The position numbers and the translations under genes are program-made. From positions 1-23,848 of IMG/VR virus record IMGVR_UViG_3300025927_000027: a DNA stretch of 23,848 nucleotides, one strand, 5' to 3'. The notes below the pieces were generated by a model. The model saw only the letters and a list, made by a program, of their open reading frames with translations. It was not told the DNA's origin and ran no database searches. The number at the start of each line of letters is the position of its first letter. The stretch's first letter is position 1. This stretch comes from a virus. Below, in pieces: positions 13,276 to 19,841 of this stretch.

Positions 13276-13483
13276 CGCTCGGCCCTCCGAGGGTCGCCAG
13301 CGTCTCGCCTGTCTCGGCGTCGCGCAGCCGCAGCGGGATGATCCGGCCCTGCGCGAGGCCGCTGCCGGCGAACAGGGTGAACAGGTGCCGGCCGAACGGT
13401 TCCTCGTCGGTGGCGGCGACCTCGTACCAGTGGCCGCCGGCCCGTTCCCGCTCGACGCGGTAGCGGAGCCTGTCGCCGTTCAT
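13265..13483 (-). CDS. 72-aa hypothetical protein
   Basis: ATG 13483 overlaps the previous stop as TGATG, with GGAGG 10 nt upstream. The protein is predicted mostly strand (RLRYRVERE, HWYEVAATD, RHLFTLFAG, GRIIPLRLRDAETGETLATL), probably a small beta-barrel. No family recognised. Confidence 0.68.
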   Translation of the reverse strand: MNGDRLRYRVERERAGGHWYEVAATDEEPFGRHLFTLFAGSGLAQGRIIPLRLRDAETGETLATLGGPSDDG

Positions 13484-13713
13484 CACGGGACGACCTCCAG
13501 GTTCGCGAGCGTGCGGTGCCACGCGACGTGCTGGCGTAGGTGCCGGTCGTCGTCGGGGCGGTACACGGGCACGCCGGCGCCGCACTGCGAGCACGCAGCC
13601 AACCCGACGGCGTACGCCCCGTGCGGGCCGCTGGCAGCCGCGAGCAGCATCCCGTCGGGGAACCACCCGGCCAGGTCTTCGGGCACCCACGCCGGGTGCG
13701 GCACGGCGCTCAC
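13483..13713 (-). CDS. 76-aa C2H2-type zinc-finger-like protein
   Basis: GTG 13713 overlaps the previous stop as GTGA. The C-terminal half carries CSQCG at about residues 41-45, then RHLRQHVAWH. Two Cys and two or three His are spaced as in the small C2H2 proteins common in actinophage early regions. The N-terminal half is hydrophobic and Gly/Trp-rich. It probably binds nucleic acid or protein; no specific role can be assigned. Confidence 0.72.
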   Translation of the reverse strand: MSAVPHPAWVPEDLAGWFPDGMLLAAASGPHGAYAVGLAACSQCGAGVPVYRPDDDRHLRQHVAWHRTLANLEVVP

Positions 13714-14141
13714 GACGACCTCGGATCTGCGATCGGCCGGCCCCACGTGCGCGCCTTCGACCCGTCGGCCGACTCCCACGTCTGCTCGTGCGTCGGCTGC
13801 CACCACGTCCCGTCGGCCTTCTGGTACGGCGGCGGCTTGAACGGCCACCCGGCCGTCCCGAACAGCGGCGAGAACACCCGCTCGCCCTCGTAGATCACGA
13901 CCTCTGTCTGGTCGCCGTTCGATCCGAGGCGCAGGTGATCCGCCGGCCCGATCGTGGTGCCGTACTTCTCGTGCCGCACACCGGTCGTGGCCGACGGGTA
14001 CGTGTCAGCGTCCTCGATGGGATCGGGATACGCGTCGTCGGCGGGGCGCGTCGTGCGCGGCCCGCGGCGGTACGCCCACGACACCGCCGCGACGCCGGCA
14101 CCGACACCGAACACGATCGCCGCCGCAACCGGCGGCGTCAC
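13710..14141 (-). CDS. 143-aa protein with an N-terminal membrane segment
   Basis: GTG 14141 overlaps the previous stop as GTGA and has GAGGGA close upstream. Residues about 4-23 (PVAAAIVFGVGAGVAAVSWA) form one membrane span followed by the basic RRGPR. The rest is soluble, acidic at first, then Trp- and Pro-rich. Topology suggests a cytoplasmic C-terminus. Function unknown. Confidence 0.7.
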   Translation of the reverse strand: MTPPVAAAIVFGVGAGVAAVSWAYRRGPRTTRPADDAYPDPIEDADTYPSATTGVRHEKYGTTIGPADHLRLGSNGDQTEVVIYEGERVFSPLFGTAGWPFKPPPYQKADGTWWQPTHEQTWESADGSKARTWGRPIADPRSS

Positions 14142-14713
14142 GACTCCCTCGCCATCTGCACGCTCTGGAAGTCGAGCGGGTCGCCGCCCCTGTCCGGATG
14201 CGTGGCGCGTAGCGCCGCCCGCACGCCGCCGTGCTGGTCGATGAGGTGTACCCCTCGGGCACGCGTCGCGTGCGCCGTGTGGCCGTCCTCGCCGGCGCCT
14301 AGCGCCTTCCACCCGGCGTACTGCTGCCGGTCGCGCGTGATGCCGTACCGATCGACCGCTCGCAGCGCCTGCAGCCCGAGCGCGATCGCCCGCACGTTGT
14401 GCTGCCAGAACTCGTACTCGTCGGTCGCGTACACCAGCCGCGTCGGCTCGCCGGCCCGCAGCTGCATCTCGAAGCTGACCTCCACGCCGGGGTGCCACGG
14501 CGCGGCGGCGTTCGCACGCGGCCACCCGTCCAGGCGAATGTCCGTCTCGCGCAGCGCAGCGCCGATCACCACGTCGCGAGCTCGCAGGTGGTGCAGTTCC
14601 CGGTCGAGCAGGTCGAGCGTGTCGGCCCACCCGGCGCGGAAGCTGAACCGGCCCTTGCGCTTCCGGGTGGCGCCGTGTCCCCATGTCGCGTACGGGCGGA
14701 AGCGGACGTCCAT
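14138..14713 (-). CDS. DnaJ-like phage protein (MDVRFRP family)
   Basis: The protein has 191 aa. The start MDVRFRPYATW and the block DTLDLLDRELHHL, then RLDGWPRANA and AIALGLQALRAVDRYGIT, match a family found in many actinophages and annotated as DnaJ-like. The C-terminus has HLIDQHGGVRAALRATHPDRGGD, which keeps the HPDRGGD turn and helix end of a J domain rather than a full J domain with the helix II/III spacing visible. ATG 14713 gives a TGATG overlap; GTG 14716 is an alternative. It may recruit host DnaK or act only as a scaffold. Confidence 0.8.
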   Translation of the reverse strand: MDVRFRPYATWGHGATRKRKGRFSFRAGWADTLDLLDRELHHLRARDVVIGAALRETDIRLDGWPRANAAAPWHPGVEVSFEMQLRAGEPTRLVYATDEYEFWQHNVRAIALGLQALRAVDRYGITRDRQQYAGWKALGAGEDGHTAHATRARGVHLIDQHGGVRAALRATHPDRGGDPLDFQSVQMARES

Positions 14714-14907
14714 CACAGGACGTCCGCGTCGCGCAGGATACGCTCGGCTTCGAGCAGGGTGCGTTCCTCAGCGGCGGCGCGCCACATCTTCGCGGCCTCG
14801 GCCCGCTCGTTGAACGCGACCTTGAACAGCATGAACGCGACGAACCACATGATCGCCGCGAACAGCCACATGACGGCGGCGCACAGCCACACGAACCCGG
14901 CGTTCAC
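14713..14907 (-). CDS. 64-aa membrane-anchored small protein
   Basis: GTG 14907 overlaps the ERF stop as GTGA. Residues 4-30 are strongly hydrophobic with many Trp, Phe and Met (FVWLCAAVMWLFAAIMWFVA). A charged amphipathic helix follows (NERAEAAKMWRAAAEERTLL). This is a single-pass membrane protein with a cytoplasmic helix. Its role in a recombination operon is unclear. Confidence 0.7.
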   Translation of the reverse strand: MNAGFVWLCAAVMWLFAAIMWFVAFMLFKVAFNERAEAAKMWRAAAEERTLLEAERILRDADVL

Positions 14908-15887
14908 GATCCGTACCCCGGGTCGCCGGGCGCCTCGTCAACGTCCGGCAGCGTGTCCGGCTCGGGTTCGGCCGGCGTGGCGCCGACGCCCATCCCGGAC
15001 ACCCACTCGTCCACCGCCGCCGCGACCGCGCCGGCGTACTCGTGGTTCTGCGCCGCGTGCTCCATCGTCGCGAACACGCGCTCGATCTCGTCCCGCGTCA
15101 GGTCGTTCAGCGACGCGACCGGGTTCGCCGGCACGTCGTCCCGCACGACCCAGCGGCACAGGTCGTGCACCGCGGCCTTGTCCACACCGCCGCCATGCGC
15201 GGCGTCCACCAGGAACGGCACGTCGCGCGCCAGGCCGAACAGGCGGCCGACCTGTCCCTTCGTCGCCGGCCGCGTGTCGGGGCCGTCCGCCGGCGCCGCC
15301 TGCTGCTGCGAGCGCGGCTGCTGCTGGCCGGCGCGGGTGTACGGCTCGCCGCCCTGGTCAGCTTCCTCGTCGCCGGTCGAGATCAGGAACCGGAAGATCA
15401 GCCACGACTTCTTGCACGCGGTGATCGCCTTCGGCACAGCCTTGTCGGTGTAGTCGGTCGCGTCGCCTTCCCAGTAGGACTCCTCGACCTCGCCGGTGTC
15501 GGCACACGTCAACGTCATCTGCATCCGCACCATCGCGAGGGTGCCCGAGTTCCCAGCCTGCGACGTGATCTGCGCACGCTCGCAGCTGAGCATCGACCCG
15601 CGGAACCCAACGCGGTACTTCGCGAGCAGCACCCGCACCATGTCCGCGATGTCGCCTTCCTTCGCGAAGTCATAGTGCTGCTTGTCGTTCCGGCCGGTCT
15701 TGCGGACGCGGTGCACCTCGCCCATCACCGCGCTGGTCTTCCAGGCGAGCAGGCTCGGGCCGGGCGCGTCCGCATCCCATGCCGGCGCCTCGGCCATGAC
15801 TTCGGCCAGGCCGTCCGGCATCACGTCCGGCACGTACGGGGGGGCGCCGTCGGTGGCCGGCGGCGGGGTCTTCGTGGTGGGAGCCAT
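14904..15887 (-). CDS. erf: ERF-family single-strand annealing recombinase
   Basis: The protein has 327 aa. The N-terminal half shows the ERF core: AVMGEVHRVRKTGRNDKQHY, a KEGDIADMVRVLLAKYRVGF stretch, a LAMVRMQMTLTCADTGE strand pair, and the characteristic GDATDYTDKAVPKAITACKK followed by SWLIFRFLI and STGDEEAD. The C-terminal third is Gln/Pro-rich, then a helical domain, as in other ERF proteins. It anneals complementary single strands in phage recombination and pairs naturally with RusA in the same operon. ATG 15887 lies 2 nt after the preceding stop. Confidence 0.88.
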   Translation of the reverse strand: MAPTTKTPPPATDGAPPYVPDVMPDGLAEVMAEAPAWDADAPGPSLLAWKTSAVMGEVHRVRKTGRNDKQHYDFAKEGDIADMVRVLLAKYRVGFRGSMLSCERAQITSQAGNSGTLAMVRMQMTLTCADTGEVEESYWEGDATDYTDKAVPKAITACKKSWLIFRFLISTGDEEADQGGEPYTRAGQQQPRSQQQAAPADGPDTRPATKGQVGRLFGLARDVPFLVDAAHGGGVDKAAVHDLCRWVVRDDVPANPVASLNDLTRDEIERVFATMEHAAQNHEYAGAVAAAVDEWVSGMGVGATPAEPEPDTLPDVDEAPGDPGYGS

Positions 15888-15889
15888 GC

Positions 15890-16060
15890 CTACGCCTTCA
15901 GGTTGCGGTCGAGGTACTCGGACAGTGCCTTCCGGCGGTGCCAGCTCTGCGGGTTGCCGGTCTGCTCAGCGAGCCGGGCGAGCCGGTCGGCGTCGCCCTT
16001 GGCGACGTTGATCCGGCACAGCTCGGCCGTCTCGCCGGCGACTGCATGGGGTCGGCCCAT
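15890..16060 (-). CDS. 56-aa small protein, possible RHH-like fold
   Basis: ATG 16060 has AGGAG 6 nt upstream. The protein has a strand-like ELCRINVAKGDADRLARLAE stretch followed by a helical RRKALSEYLDRNLKA end. That fits a strand-helix-helix (ribbon-helix-helix) pattern, but the match is by eye only. It sits directly before erf with a 2-nt gap and may autoregulate or serve as a small accessory. Confidence 0.68.
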   Translation of the reverse strand: MGRPHAVAGETAELCRINVAKGDADRLARLAEQTGNPQSWHRRKALSEYLDRNLKA

Positions 16061-16069
16061 GGCGGTCTC

Positions 16070-16429
16070 CTAACGTGGTGGGGTTTCCCCATTATAGGGG
16101 GGAGTCTGGTCGGCCCGGAGCTTCGCGATCATGTCCGCGAAGGTGGGGTGCAGGTCGATCGTCGGGTCGGGTTCCAGGTCGTCGCGTGTCATCTGGCCGG
16201 TGGCGAGGCGCAGGCGGATCGCGATGCTGTGGTCGCCGTACGCCCACAGCCATCCGGTGCACACCACCTCGGCGCCGTCGCGCGACTGGTGGCACGCGAA
16301 GATCGGCGCGCCGACCTCGCGGCCGGTGGTGGACACCAGTCCCTCGGCGAGGTCGTGGTCGTAGCCCGGGATCGCGTCGGCGTGCTGCGCGACGCGCCAC
16401 GGACAGGTGCGGCACGGGACGCGCGTCAC
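16070..16429 (-). CDS. DUF6283 family protein
   Basis: The product is 119 aa. The signature VPCRTCPWRV (residues 4-13), then IPGYDHDLAEGL, then APIFACHQS and VVCTGWLWAYG fits DUF6283. This is a small Cys/His protein of actinobacteria and their phages with a likely metal site (CxxC near the start, CH mid-protein, and a later Cys). GTG 16429 overlaps the previous stop as GTGA; an AGGAGG is present but only 1 nt away. Function not established. Confidence 0.83.
   Translation of the reverse strand: MTRVPCRTCPWRVAQHADAIPGYDHDLAEGLVSTTGREVGAPIFACHQSRDGAEVVCTGWLWAYGDHSIAIRLRLATGQMTRDDLEPDPTIDLHPTFADMIAKLRADQTPPYNGETPPR
16091..16096 (-). promoter_or_regulatory. Isolated consensus -10 (TATAAT), uncertain promoter
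   Basis: A perfect TATAAT lies on the minus strand 30 nt before ATG 16060, followed by TGGGGAAACCCCA (5-bp arms). It is within DUF6283 coding sequence (codons for Tyr-Asn) and no -35-like box is found at 16-18 bp. It could support an internal promoter for the 56-aa protein and erf. Confidence 0.3.
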
Positions 16430-16908
16430 GCCTCCTCGGTGCCTTCCACCACCACGACGTGCGGGTTCGGCTCGATGCGGTACTCCCACAGCCCGTCTCC
16501 GACGTACCGCCGCTCGACGGTGTGCGACCCGAACCGCTTCTTGCGGTAGTCGCGCAGCCGCGCGGACACGGACGCCTCGGGGTGGTTCGTGACGTTCGCG
16601 ATGTGCTGCAGCGTGCGCCACTGCCCGTCGCGCATCACCGCCCACACGTCCCAGAACTGGCGCGTCAGCCGCACCGCGTCGCGCTCCGGATCGAACGTGT
16701 CGCCGTCGAAGTTCAACTGCCCGGTCATCGGCACTCCTGGTCGTAGTCGTCGTTCGAGGTCGGTGACGCGCTGCGTCCACGTGATCGCCCAATCGCTGTC
16801 CGTGACGCGCCGGACGGCAACGTCCGTGTGCCCGACCTGGCGCAGCTGCGCGGCGAGCGTCTCGGCCGCGCGCTCCGTGCGGCGCATGGTCTTCTGGCCG
16901 CGGCTCAT
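16426..16908 (-). CDS. 160-aa two-part protein with C-terminal winged-helix domain
   Basis: ATG 16908 overlaps the previous stop as ATGA. Residues 1-60 are basic and helical. Residues 61-160 (from MTGQLNFDGDTFDP) contain a winged helix (VMRDGQWRTLQHIANVT, SVSARLRDYRKKRFG) ending in GLWEYRI. In other actinophages this second part commonly starts a gene by itself. Here Met61 (ATG 16728) has AGGAG 5 nt upstream, so a separate 100-aa product is likely. The long frame is either a fusion or two products from one frame. DNA-binding role inferred. Confidence 0.72.
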   Translation of the reverse strand: MSRGQKTMRRTERAAETLAAQLRQVGHTDVAVRRVTDSDWAITWTQRVTDLERRLRPGVPMTGQLNFDGDTFDPERDAVRLTRQFWDVWAVMRDGQWRTLQHIANVTNHPEASVSARLRDYRKKRFGSHTVERRYVGDGLWEYRIEPNPHVVVVEGTEEA

Positions 16909-17138
16909 GCCGGCTCGATCTCGTCGCACAGGAACGCGTCGATCACGATCGGCCCGTGCGCCTCGGAGCGAACGAAGTACCACTCGCGGGGCCGCAGCGC
17001 GAGGGGGCAGAACGCCGTCTCCAGCGTCCCCTCCCCCTCGCTGACAACTGGCGGGGATGCGAGCGCGGGGCTGTCCGGGCCGAGCACCAGGTAGCGCCGC
17101 TCGCGCCGGTAGTGCACTCGGCAGCCCGGCGTCAGCAT
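16905..17138 (-). CDS. 77-aa hypothetical protein
   Basis: ATG 17138 overlaps the preceding gene by 7 nt. The protein is predicted mainly strand (RVHYRRERRYLVLG, REWYFVRSEA, PIVIDAFLCDEIEPA), with three Cys (residue 6 and two in the second half). No family recognised. Confidence 0.65.
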   Translation of the reverse strand: MLTPGCRVHYRRERRYLVLGPDSPALASPPVVSEGEGTLETAFCPLALRPREWYFVRSEAHGPIVIDAFLCDEIEPA

Positions 17139-17338
17139 GGCGCCGGCGGGTCGTAGTGCCGGTCGCGGATGCCGAGCGCGCGCTGGCAGCTGGACGCCAC
17201 GTGCTGCGCCTCCCAGTCGATCCAGCCGAGCAGCGACAGGCGGTACTCGTCGCTCGCGTGCGGGCTGTGGATGGTGGTGCGCAGCGCGTCGCGGAGCGCG
17301 TCGCAGCGGCGCAGGATCACGCGGGTGCGGCCGTCCAT
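17132..17338 (-). CDS. 68-aa hypothetical helical protein
   Basis: ATG 17338 has GGAGG 7 nt upstream and a TGATG junction with the previous gene. Helical (TRVILRRCDALRDALRT, YRLSLLGWIDWEAQHV) with three Cys, one of them C-terminal. No family recognised. Confidence 0.66.
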   Translation of the reverse strand: MDGRTRVILRRCDALRDALRTTIHSPHASDEYRLSLLGWIDWEAQHVASSCQRALGIRDRHYDPPAPC

Positions 17339-17628
17339 CAGTCCACCTCCTGCTGATGCGCGAGCCGCGCGACCATCGCCGCATCCGCGCTCGACAGGTA
17401 CACGGCCTTCACGATCCGCACCTCGTCGCAGATCAGCGTCTCGAAGTCCCACGGGCCGGCCGCGCCGCGCGTCAGCCACGACTCGCGGTCGCCGTTCGCC
17501 CATGCCTCGACGACGCGCCAGCCGCGCTCGTCGCAGTCCTCGAACTCGGCGATCCAGCCGCCGGTGACGGTGCGGGCGCCGACCACGATGGTGGTGCCCT
17601 CGTCGTCCAGGAACGTCGGGGTGCTCAC
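17338..17628 (-). CDS. 96-aa hypothetical protein
   Basis: GTG 17628 overlaps the previous stop as GTGA. The front is strand-rich (TTIVVGARTVTGGWIAEFED), the middle Trp/Asp/Glu-rich, and the end helical (SSADAAMVARLAHQQEV). No family recognised. Confidence 0.67.
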   Translation of the reverse strand: MSTPTFLDDEGTTIVVGARTVTGGWIAEFEDCDERGWRVVEAWANGDRESWLTRGAAGPWDFETLICDEVRIVKAVYLSSADAAMVARLAHQQEVD

Positions 17629-17897
17629 GACGACGCCACCGTGCGCACGAGGCGGATCGCGTCGTACACCTCAGCGGTCGGGTCGCCGTCGTCCACGAGC
17701 ACGTCGAGCGCGTCGGACACGTTCCACCCCTCGGTGAACTCGTCGTCCGGGAAGCAGGCGCAGTACGCGTCGGCCACGGTCAGGCACGCCTCGCGGAGCA
17801 CCGAGCCGGTGTCCGGGTCGTCGATGATCGGCGCGAGCGCGCGGTGCATGACGGGCAGCTCGTGCCACGCCGGGCGGGTGTCGTTGTTGGTTCCCAT
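17625..17897 (-). CDS. 90-aa hypothetical protein, first gene of the long replication operon
   Basis: ATG 17897 begins 7 nt after a TACTAT box, so the message is probably leaderless. The start ATGGGAACC matches two other leaderless genes. The protein is acidic and helical (REACLTVADAYCACFPDDEF, SDALDVLVDDGDPTAEVYDA). As the first gene after the promoter, it may be regulatory or host-directed. No family recognised. Confidence 0.7.
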   Translation of the reverse strand: MGTNNDTRPAWHELPVMHRALAPIIDDPDTGSVLREACLTVADAYCACFPDDEFTEGWNVSDALDVLVDDGDPTAEVYDAIRLVRTVASS

Positions 17898-17904
17898 ACC
17901 CCCC

Positions 17905-17933
17905 ATAGTACACCCAAACAATGCGGGTGTCTC
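17905..17933 (-). promoter_or_regulatory. Leaderless-type promoter (GAGACA / 17 bp / TACTAT)
   Basis: GAGACA at 17933-17928 and TACTAT at 17910-17905 on the minus strand are separated by 17 bp, and ATG 17897 starts 7 nt after the -10. It probably drives the whole operon down to 9995, since no strong hairpin interrupts it. Confidence 0.72.
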
Positions 17934-17947
17934 CGACGATCTGCGAA

Positions 17948-17978
17948 CCGGCGTAGCGGCCGTCTGCCGGCGCCACGC
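17948..17978. repeat. 31-bp intergenic repeat, copy 2
   Basis: This is identical to 5325-5355. It lies between the hairpin at 17996-18030 and the promoter at 17905-17933, the same relative position as copy 1. Confidence 0.8.
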
Positions 17979-17995
17979 GGGGGGGCTGTGGGGTT

Positions 17996-18030
17996 GCCCG
18001 CCTGCGGCCATGGGAGGGCCGCGGGCGGGC
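17996..18030 (-). terminator. Hairpin terminator of the 19764-18039 operon
   Basis: A stem of 7 plus 6 bp (GCCCGCC, one mismatch, GCGGCC, with complements) closes on a 7-nt loop, starting 8 nt after the stop at 18039. It separates the two small-gene operons. Confidence 0.68.
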
Positions 18031-18038
18031 AGGGTGCG

Positions 18039-18350
18039 CTAGCCGCGCACCCGTGGGGCTGCCACGCCGCCGGCCACCACCCGGCGGGCGACGGGTGCCC
18101 ACACGCTCATCGCGCGCACCTTCACGGACAGGTCGTCGCGCCACACCTGCCGATGCCACCCGACGTACTCCGGGTGCTCCAGCAGCGCCTGCGCCGCGAA
18201 CTCGCGGGCCGTCACGAGCAGGTCGCGCTGGTCGGCCCATCGCACCCACGCGTCGTCCTCGATGCTGCACGCCGGCTCGCGCGGCATGTGCTCGGCGACC
18301 GCACGCTGGCACTCCAACGCGCGCGCCGCGAGCAGCGCCAACTCAGGCAT
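18039..18350 (-). CDS. 103-aa helical hypothetical protein
   Basis: ATG 18350 has GGAGG 6 nt upstream. Starts MPELALLAARALECQRAV and is mostly helical with a Trp-rich centre (DDAWVRWADQRD) and an Arg/Val-rich tail. Its start CGATGCCTGAGT is the same as that of the preceding gene. It is the last gene before the terminator. No family recognised. Confidence 0.68.
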   Translation of the reverse strand: MPELALLAARALECQRAVAEHMPREPACSIEDDAWVRWADQRDLLVTAREFAAQALLEHPEYVGWHRQVWRDDLSVKVRAMSVWAPVARRVVAGGVAAPRVRG

Positions 18351-18513
18351 CGGACACCTCCCGGAGCGCCGCGTCGATCCGCTCCAGCAGTGAACCGAGC
18401 CTCTCGCTGATGGGATCCTCTCGCCCGAGCCGCACCCGCGCCATCCCCACCAGGGGGGACAGGTCGTGGCGCGCCTCACGGAGTGCAGCTACAGCGCGCT
18501 CGGACTCAGGCAT
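18343..18513 (-). CDS. 56-aa helical hypothetical protein
   Basis: ATG 18513 overlaps the DUF4314 gene by 8 nt, and the stop lies within the next start region (both junctions read GATGCCTGAG). The peptide is charged and helical (ESERAVAALREARHDL, ERLGSLLERIDAALREV). A GAGGT lies about 8 nt upstream. Paired overlaps support it as a true gene. Confidence 0.65.
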   Translation of the reverse strand: MPESERAVAALREARHDLSPLVGMARVRLGREDPISERLGSLLERIDAALREVSDA

Positions 18514-18706
18514 CGCGCACGACCTCGAAGCGGTCGTAGCCGCGCACCATCCCGAGCGTCGCGCCGTTGTCCCACGCGACGTGCACGGTGCCCACGTCGT
18601 CGATGAACCGCACGGTGCCGTACGTGCCGCGCGGCAGGGTGGTGTACGGGTCGCTGCAGCTGACCAGCCGCACGCGCGTCCCAGCCATCGGAGCGGGGTT
18701 GTTCAT
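18506..18706 (-). CDS. DUF4314 family protein
   Basis: The product is 66 aa from ATG 18706 with an AAGGGA site 7 nt upstream. An in-frame ATG at 18745 overlaps the previous stop as ATGA and would add 13 residues. GTRVRLVSCSDPYT, then LPRGTYGTV, then DDVGTVHVAWDNGATLG and YDRFEVV match DUF4314, a small SH3-like domain found in phages and plasmids with unknown function. Confidence 0.85.
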   Translation of the reverse strand: MNNPAPMAGTRVRLVSCSDPYTTLPRGTYGTVRFIDDVGTVHVAWDNGATLGMVRGYDRFEVVRDA

Positions 18707-18741
18707 CCGGGTTCCCTTCCTCGGAGTGTGGTGGAGCTTGT

Positions 18742-19014
18742 TCATGGCGCCGGCGCGTCGTCGATCAGCGAGCACAGGATCGCCGCGAGGTTGGTGAGCG
18801 CGGACTTCGCGTCGCGCCGGCTGATCGCCACGTGCGTCGTCTCGTGCGGCGCGTCGCCGGTGGGGAGGGTGTGCAGCATCAGCCACACGTACCCGTCCTG
18901 CTCGTGCGACACGCTCAGCAGCCGAAGCTCGGCCGGCCGGGTCGGCCGGCGGGCGGCGTGCTCGTTCAGCACCTGCTCGGCCTCCTGCGGCGTGAGGTTC
19001 TTCCGGCGGGGCAT
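18742..19014 (-). CDS. 90-aa hypothetical protein
   Basis: ATG 19014 shares a base with the previous stop (TGATG). Basic start (MPRRKNLTPQEAEQVLNEHA), then strands (LRLLSVSHEQDGYVWLMLHT) and a C-terminal helix (ALTNLAAILCSLIDD). No family recognised. Confidence 0.68.
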   Translation of the reverse strand: MPRRKNLTPQEAEQVLNEHAARRPTRPAELRLLSVSHEQDGYVWLMLHTLPTGDAPHETTHVAISRRDAKSALTNLAAILCSLIDDAPAP

Positions 19015-19307
19015 CAGTCCCACGGTTCCTCGGGGGGCGTGAACGCCGCGTCTTCCAGGTCGGCCAGGATGCACCGCACGTCGAGCTTGATCGCGTCCGC
19101 GATCGCTCCGAAGCAGTCCGGCACGATCACGTCGTCCGGGTACACCACGATCGGATCGTCGAACCCGTCCACGTCGAGCACGGTGACGGTGCCGACGACC
19201 ATGTCGCCGCGCACCAGATCCTCCTGGCGCACATCGACCTTCCCGCCGGCCTCGGTGAACCCGATCTGCACGGCGAGCGCGATTTCCTCTCGCAGGGTGA
19301 GCGCCAT
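19014..19307 (-). CDS. 97-aa hypothetical protein
   Basis: ATG 19307 shares a base with the previous stop (TGATG). N-terminal helix (LREEIALAVQIGFTEAGG), then strands (MVVGTVTVLDVDGFDDPIVV) and an acidic C-terminal helix (GAIADAIKLDVRCILADLED). No family recognised. Confidence 0.68.
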   Translation of the reverse strand: MALTLREEIALAVQIGFTEAGGKVDVRQEDLVRGDMVVGTVTVLDVDGFDDPIVVYPDDVIVPDCFGAIADAIKLDVRCILADLEDAAFTPPEEPWD

Positions 19308-19513
19308 CAGAGCCACGCCTGCTTGTCGATGGTGGTGGCTTCGCGGACGCCGGCGAGCTTCCACCCGGTGGGCAGTCCAGCCTTCGCGAACGACTGCGCG
19401 GTGCGCAGGGTGGGCGCAGCGACGCGCCGATGCATGGCGTCGGTGAGGGTGCCGTCCGCGCCGTGCTTCGAGTAGTGCGCGACGAACACCGGCCCGCGGT
19501 AGGTGGCGCTCAC
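19307..19513 (-). CDS. 68-aa hypothetical protein
   Basis: GTG 19513 overlaps the previous stop as GTGA, with GAGGTGG 4 nt upstream. Starts VSATYRGPVFVAHYSKHG and is predicted mostly strand with a short central helix. Basic, no Cys. No family recognised. Confidence 0.66.
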   Translation of the reverse strand: MSATYRGPVFVAHYSKHGADGTLTDAMHRRVAAPTLRTAQSFAKAGLPTGWKLAGVREATTIDKQAWL

Positions 19514-19764
19514 AGCGCCACCTCGTCCGCGTCGCGCAGGAGCACGACGTAGTCGAGGTCGAACACCCCGACGACGTACGTGACGGCCTGCAGCGCACGG
19601 CGCAGCGCCGCGCGGAGGTTGCCGGCCCGGAGCAGTTCGCTCGCGTCCAGCAGGCACACGACCGCCGAGCTGTGAAGCTCAGCGTCGCGGTTCGCGCGCA
19701 CGATCGTCGCGGCGCGGTTGAGCAGGATGTGGACCTGCTCTGCGGGGGAGGTGGTGGTTCCCAT
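19510..19764 (-). CDS. 84-aa helical protein, first gene of a leaderless operon
   Basis: ATG 19764 begins 6 nt after a TACTAT box. The opening GGGTGCATGGGAACCAC equals that of the gene at 6168. The protein is mostly helical (SPAEQVHILLNRAATIVRAN, LDASELLRAGNLRAALRRAL) with a hydrophobic, acidic end. No family recognised. Confidence 0.7.
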   Translation of the reverse strand: MGTTTSPAEQVHILLNRAATIVRANRDAELHSSAVVCLLDASELLRAGNLRAALRRALQAVTYVVGVFDLDYVVLLRDADEVAL

Positions 19765-19770
19765 GCACCC

Positions 19771-19799
19771 ATAGTACCCCCATACAACCCGGAAGTCTC
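19771..19799 (-). promoter_or_regulatory. Leaderless-type promoter (GAGACT / 17 bp / TACTAT)
   Basis: GAGACT (19799-19794) and TACTAT (19776-19771) on the minus strand are 17 bp apart. The start codon at 19764 follows after 6 nt. The flanks on both sides, but not the spacer, match the promoter at 6175-6203. Confidence 0.72.
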
Positions 19800-19841
19800 G
19801 GCCCGGATCGTGAAGGCTGCGTGAACCCGGAACCGTGGTTC
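19800..19841 (-). promoter_or_regulatory. Conserved upstream element, copy 2
   Basis: Bases 19800-19827 match 6204-6231 (20 of 28). A GAACC-GT-GGTTC palindrome lies just beyond at 19830-19841, as palindromes do at the other copy. Confidence 0.52.
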
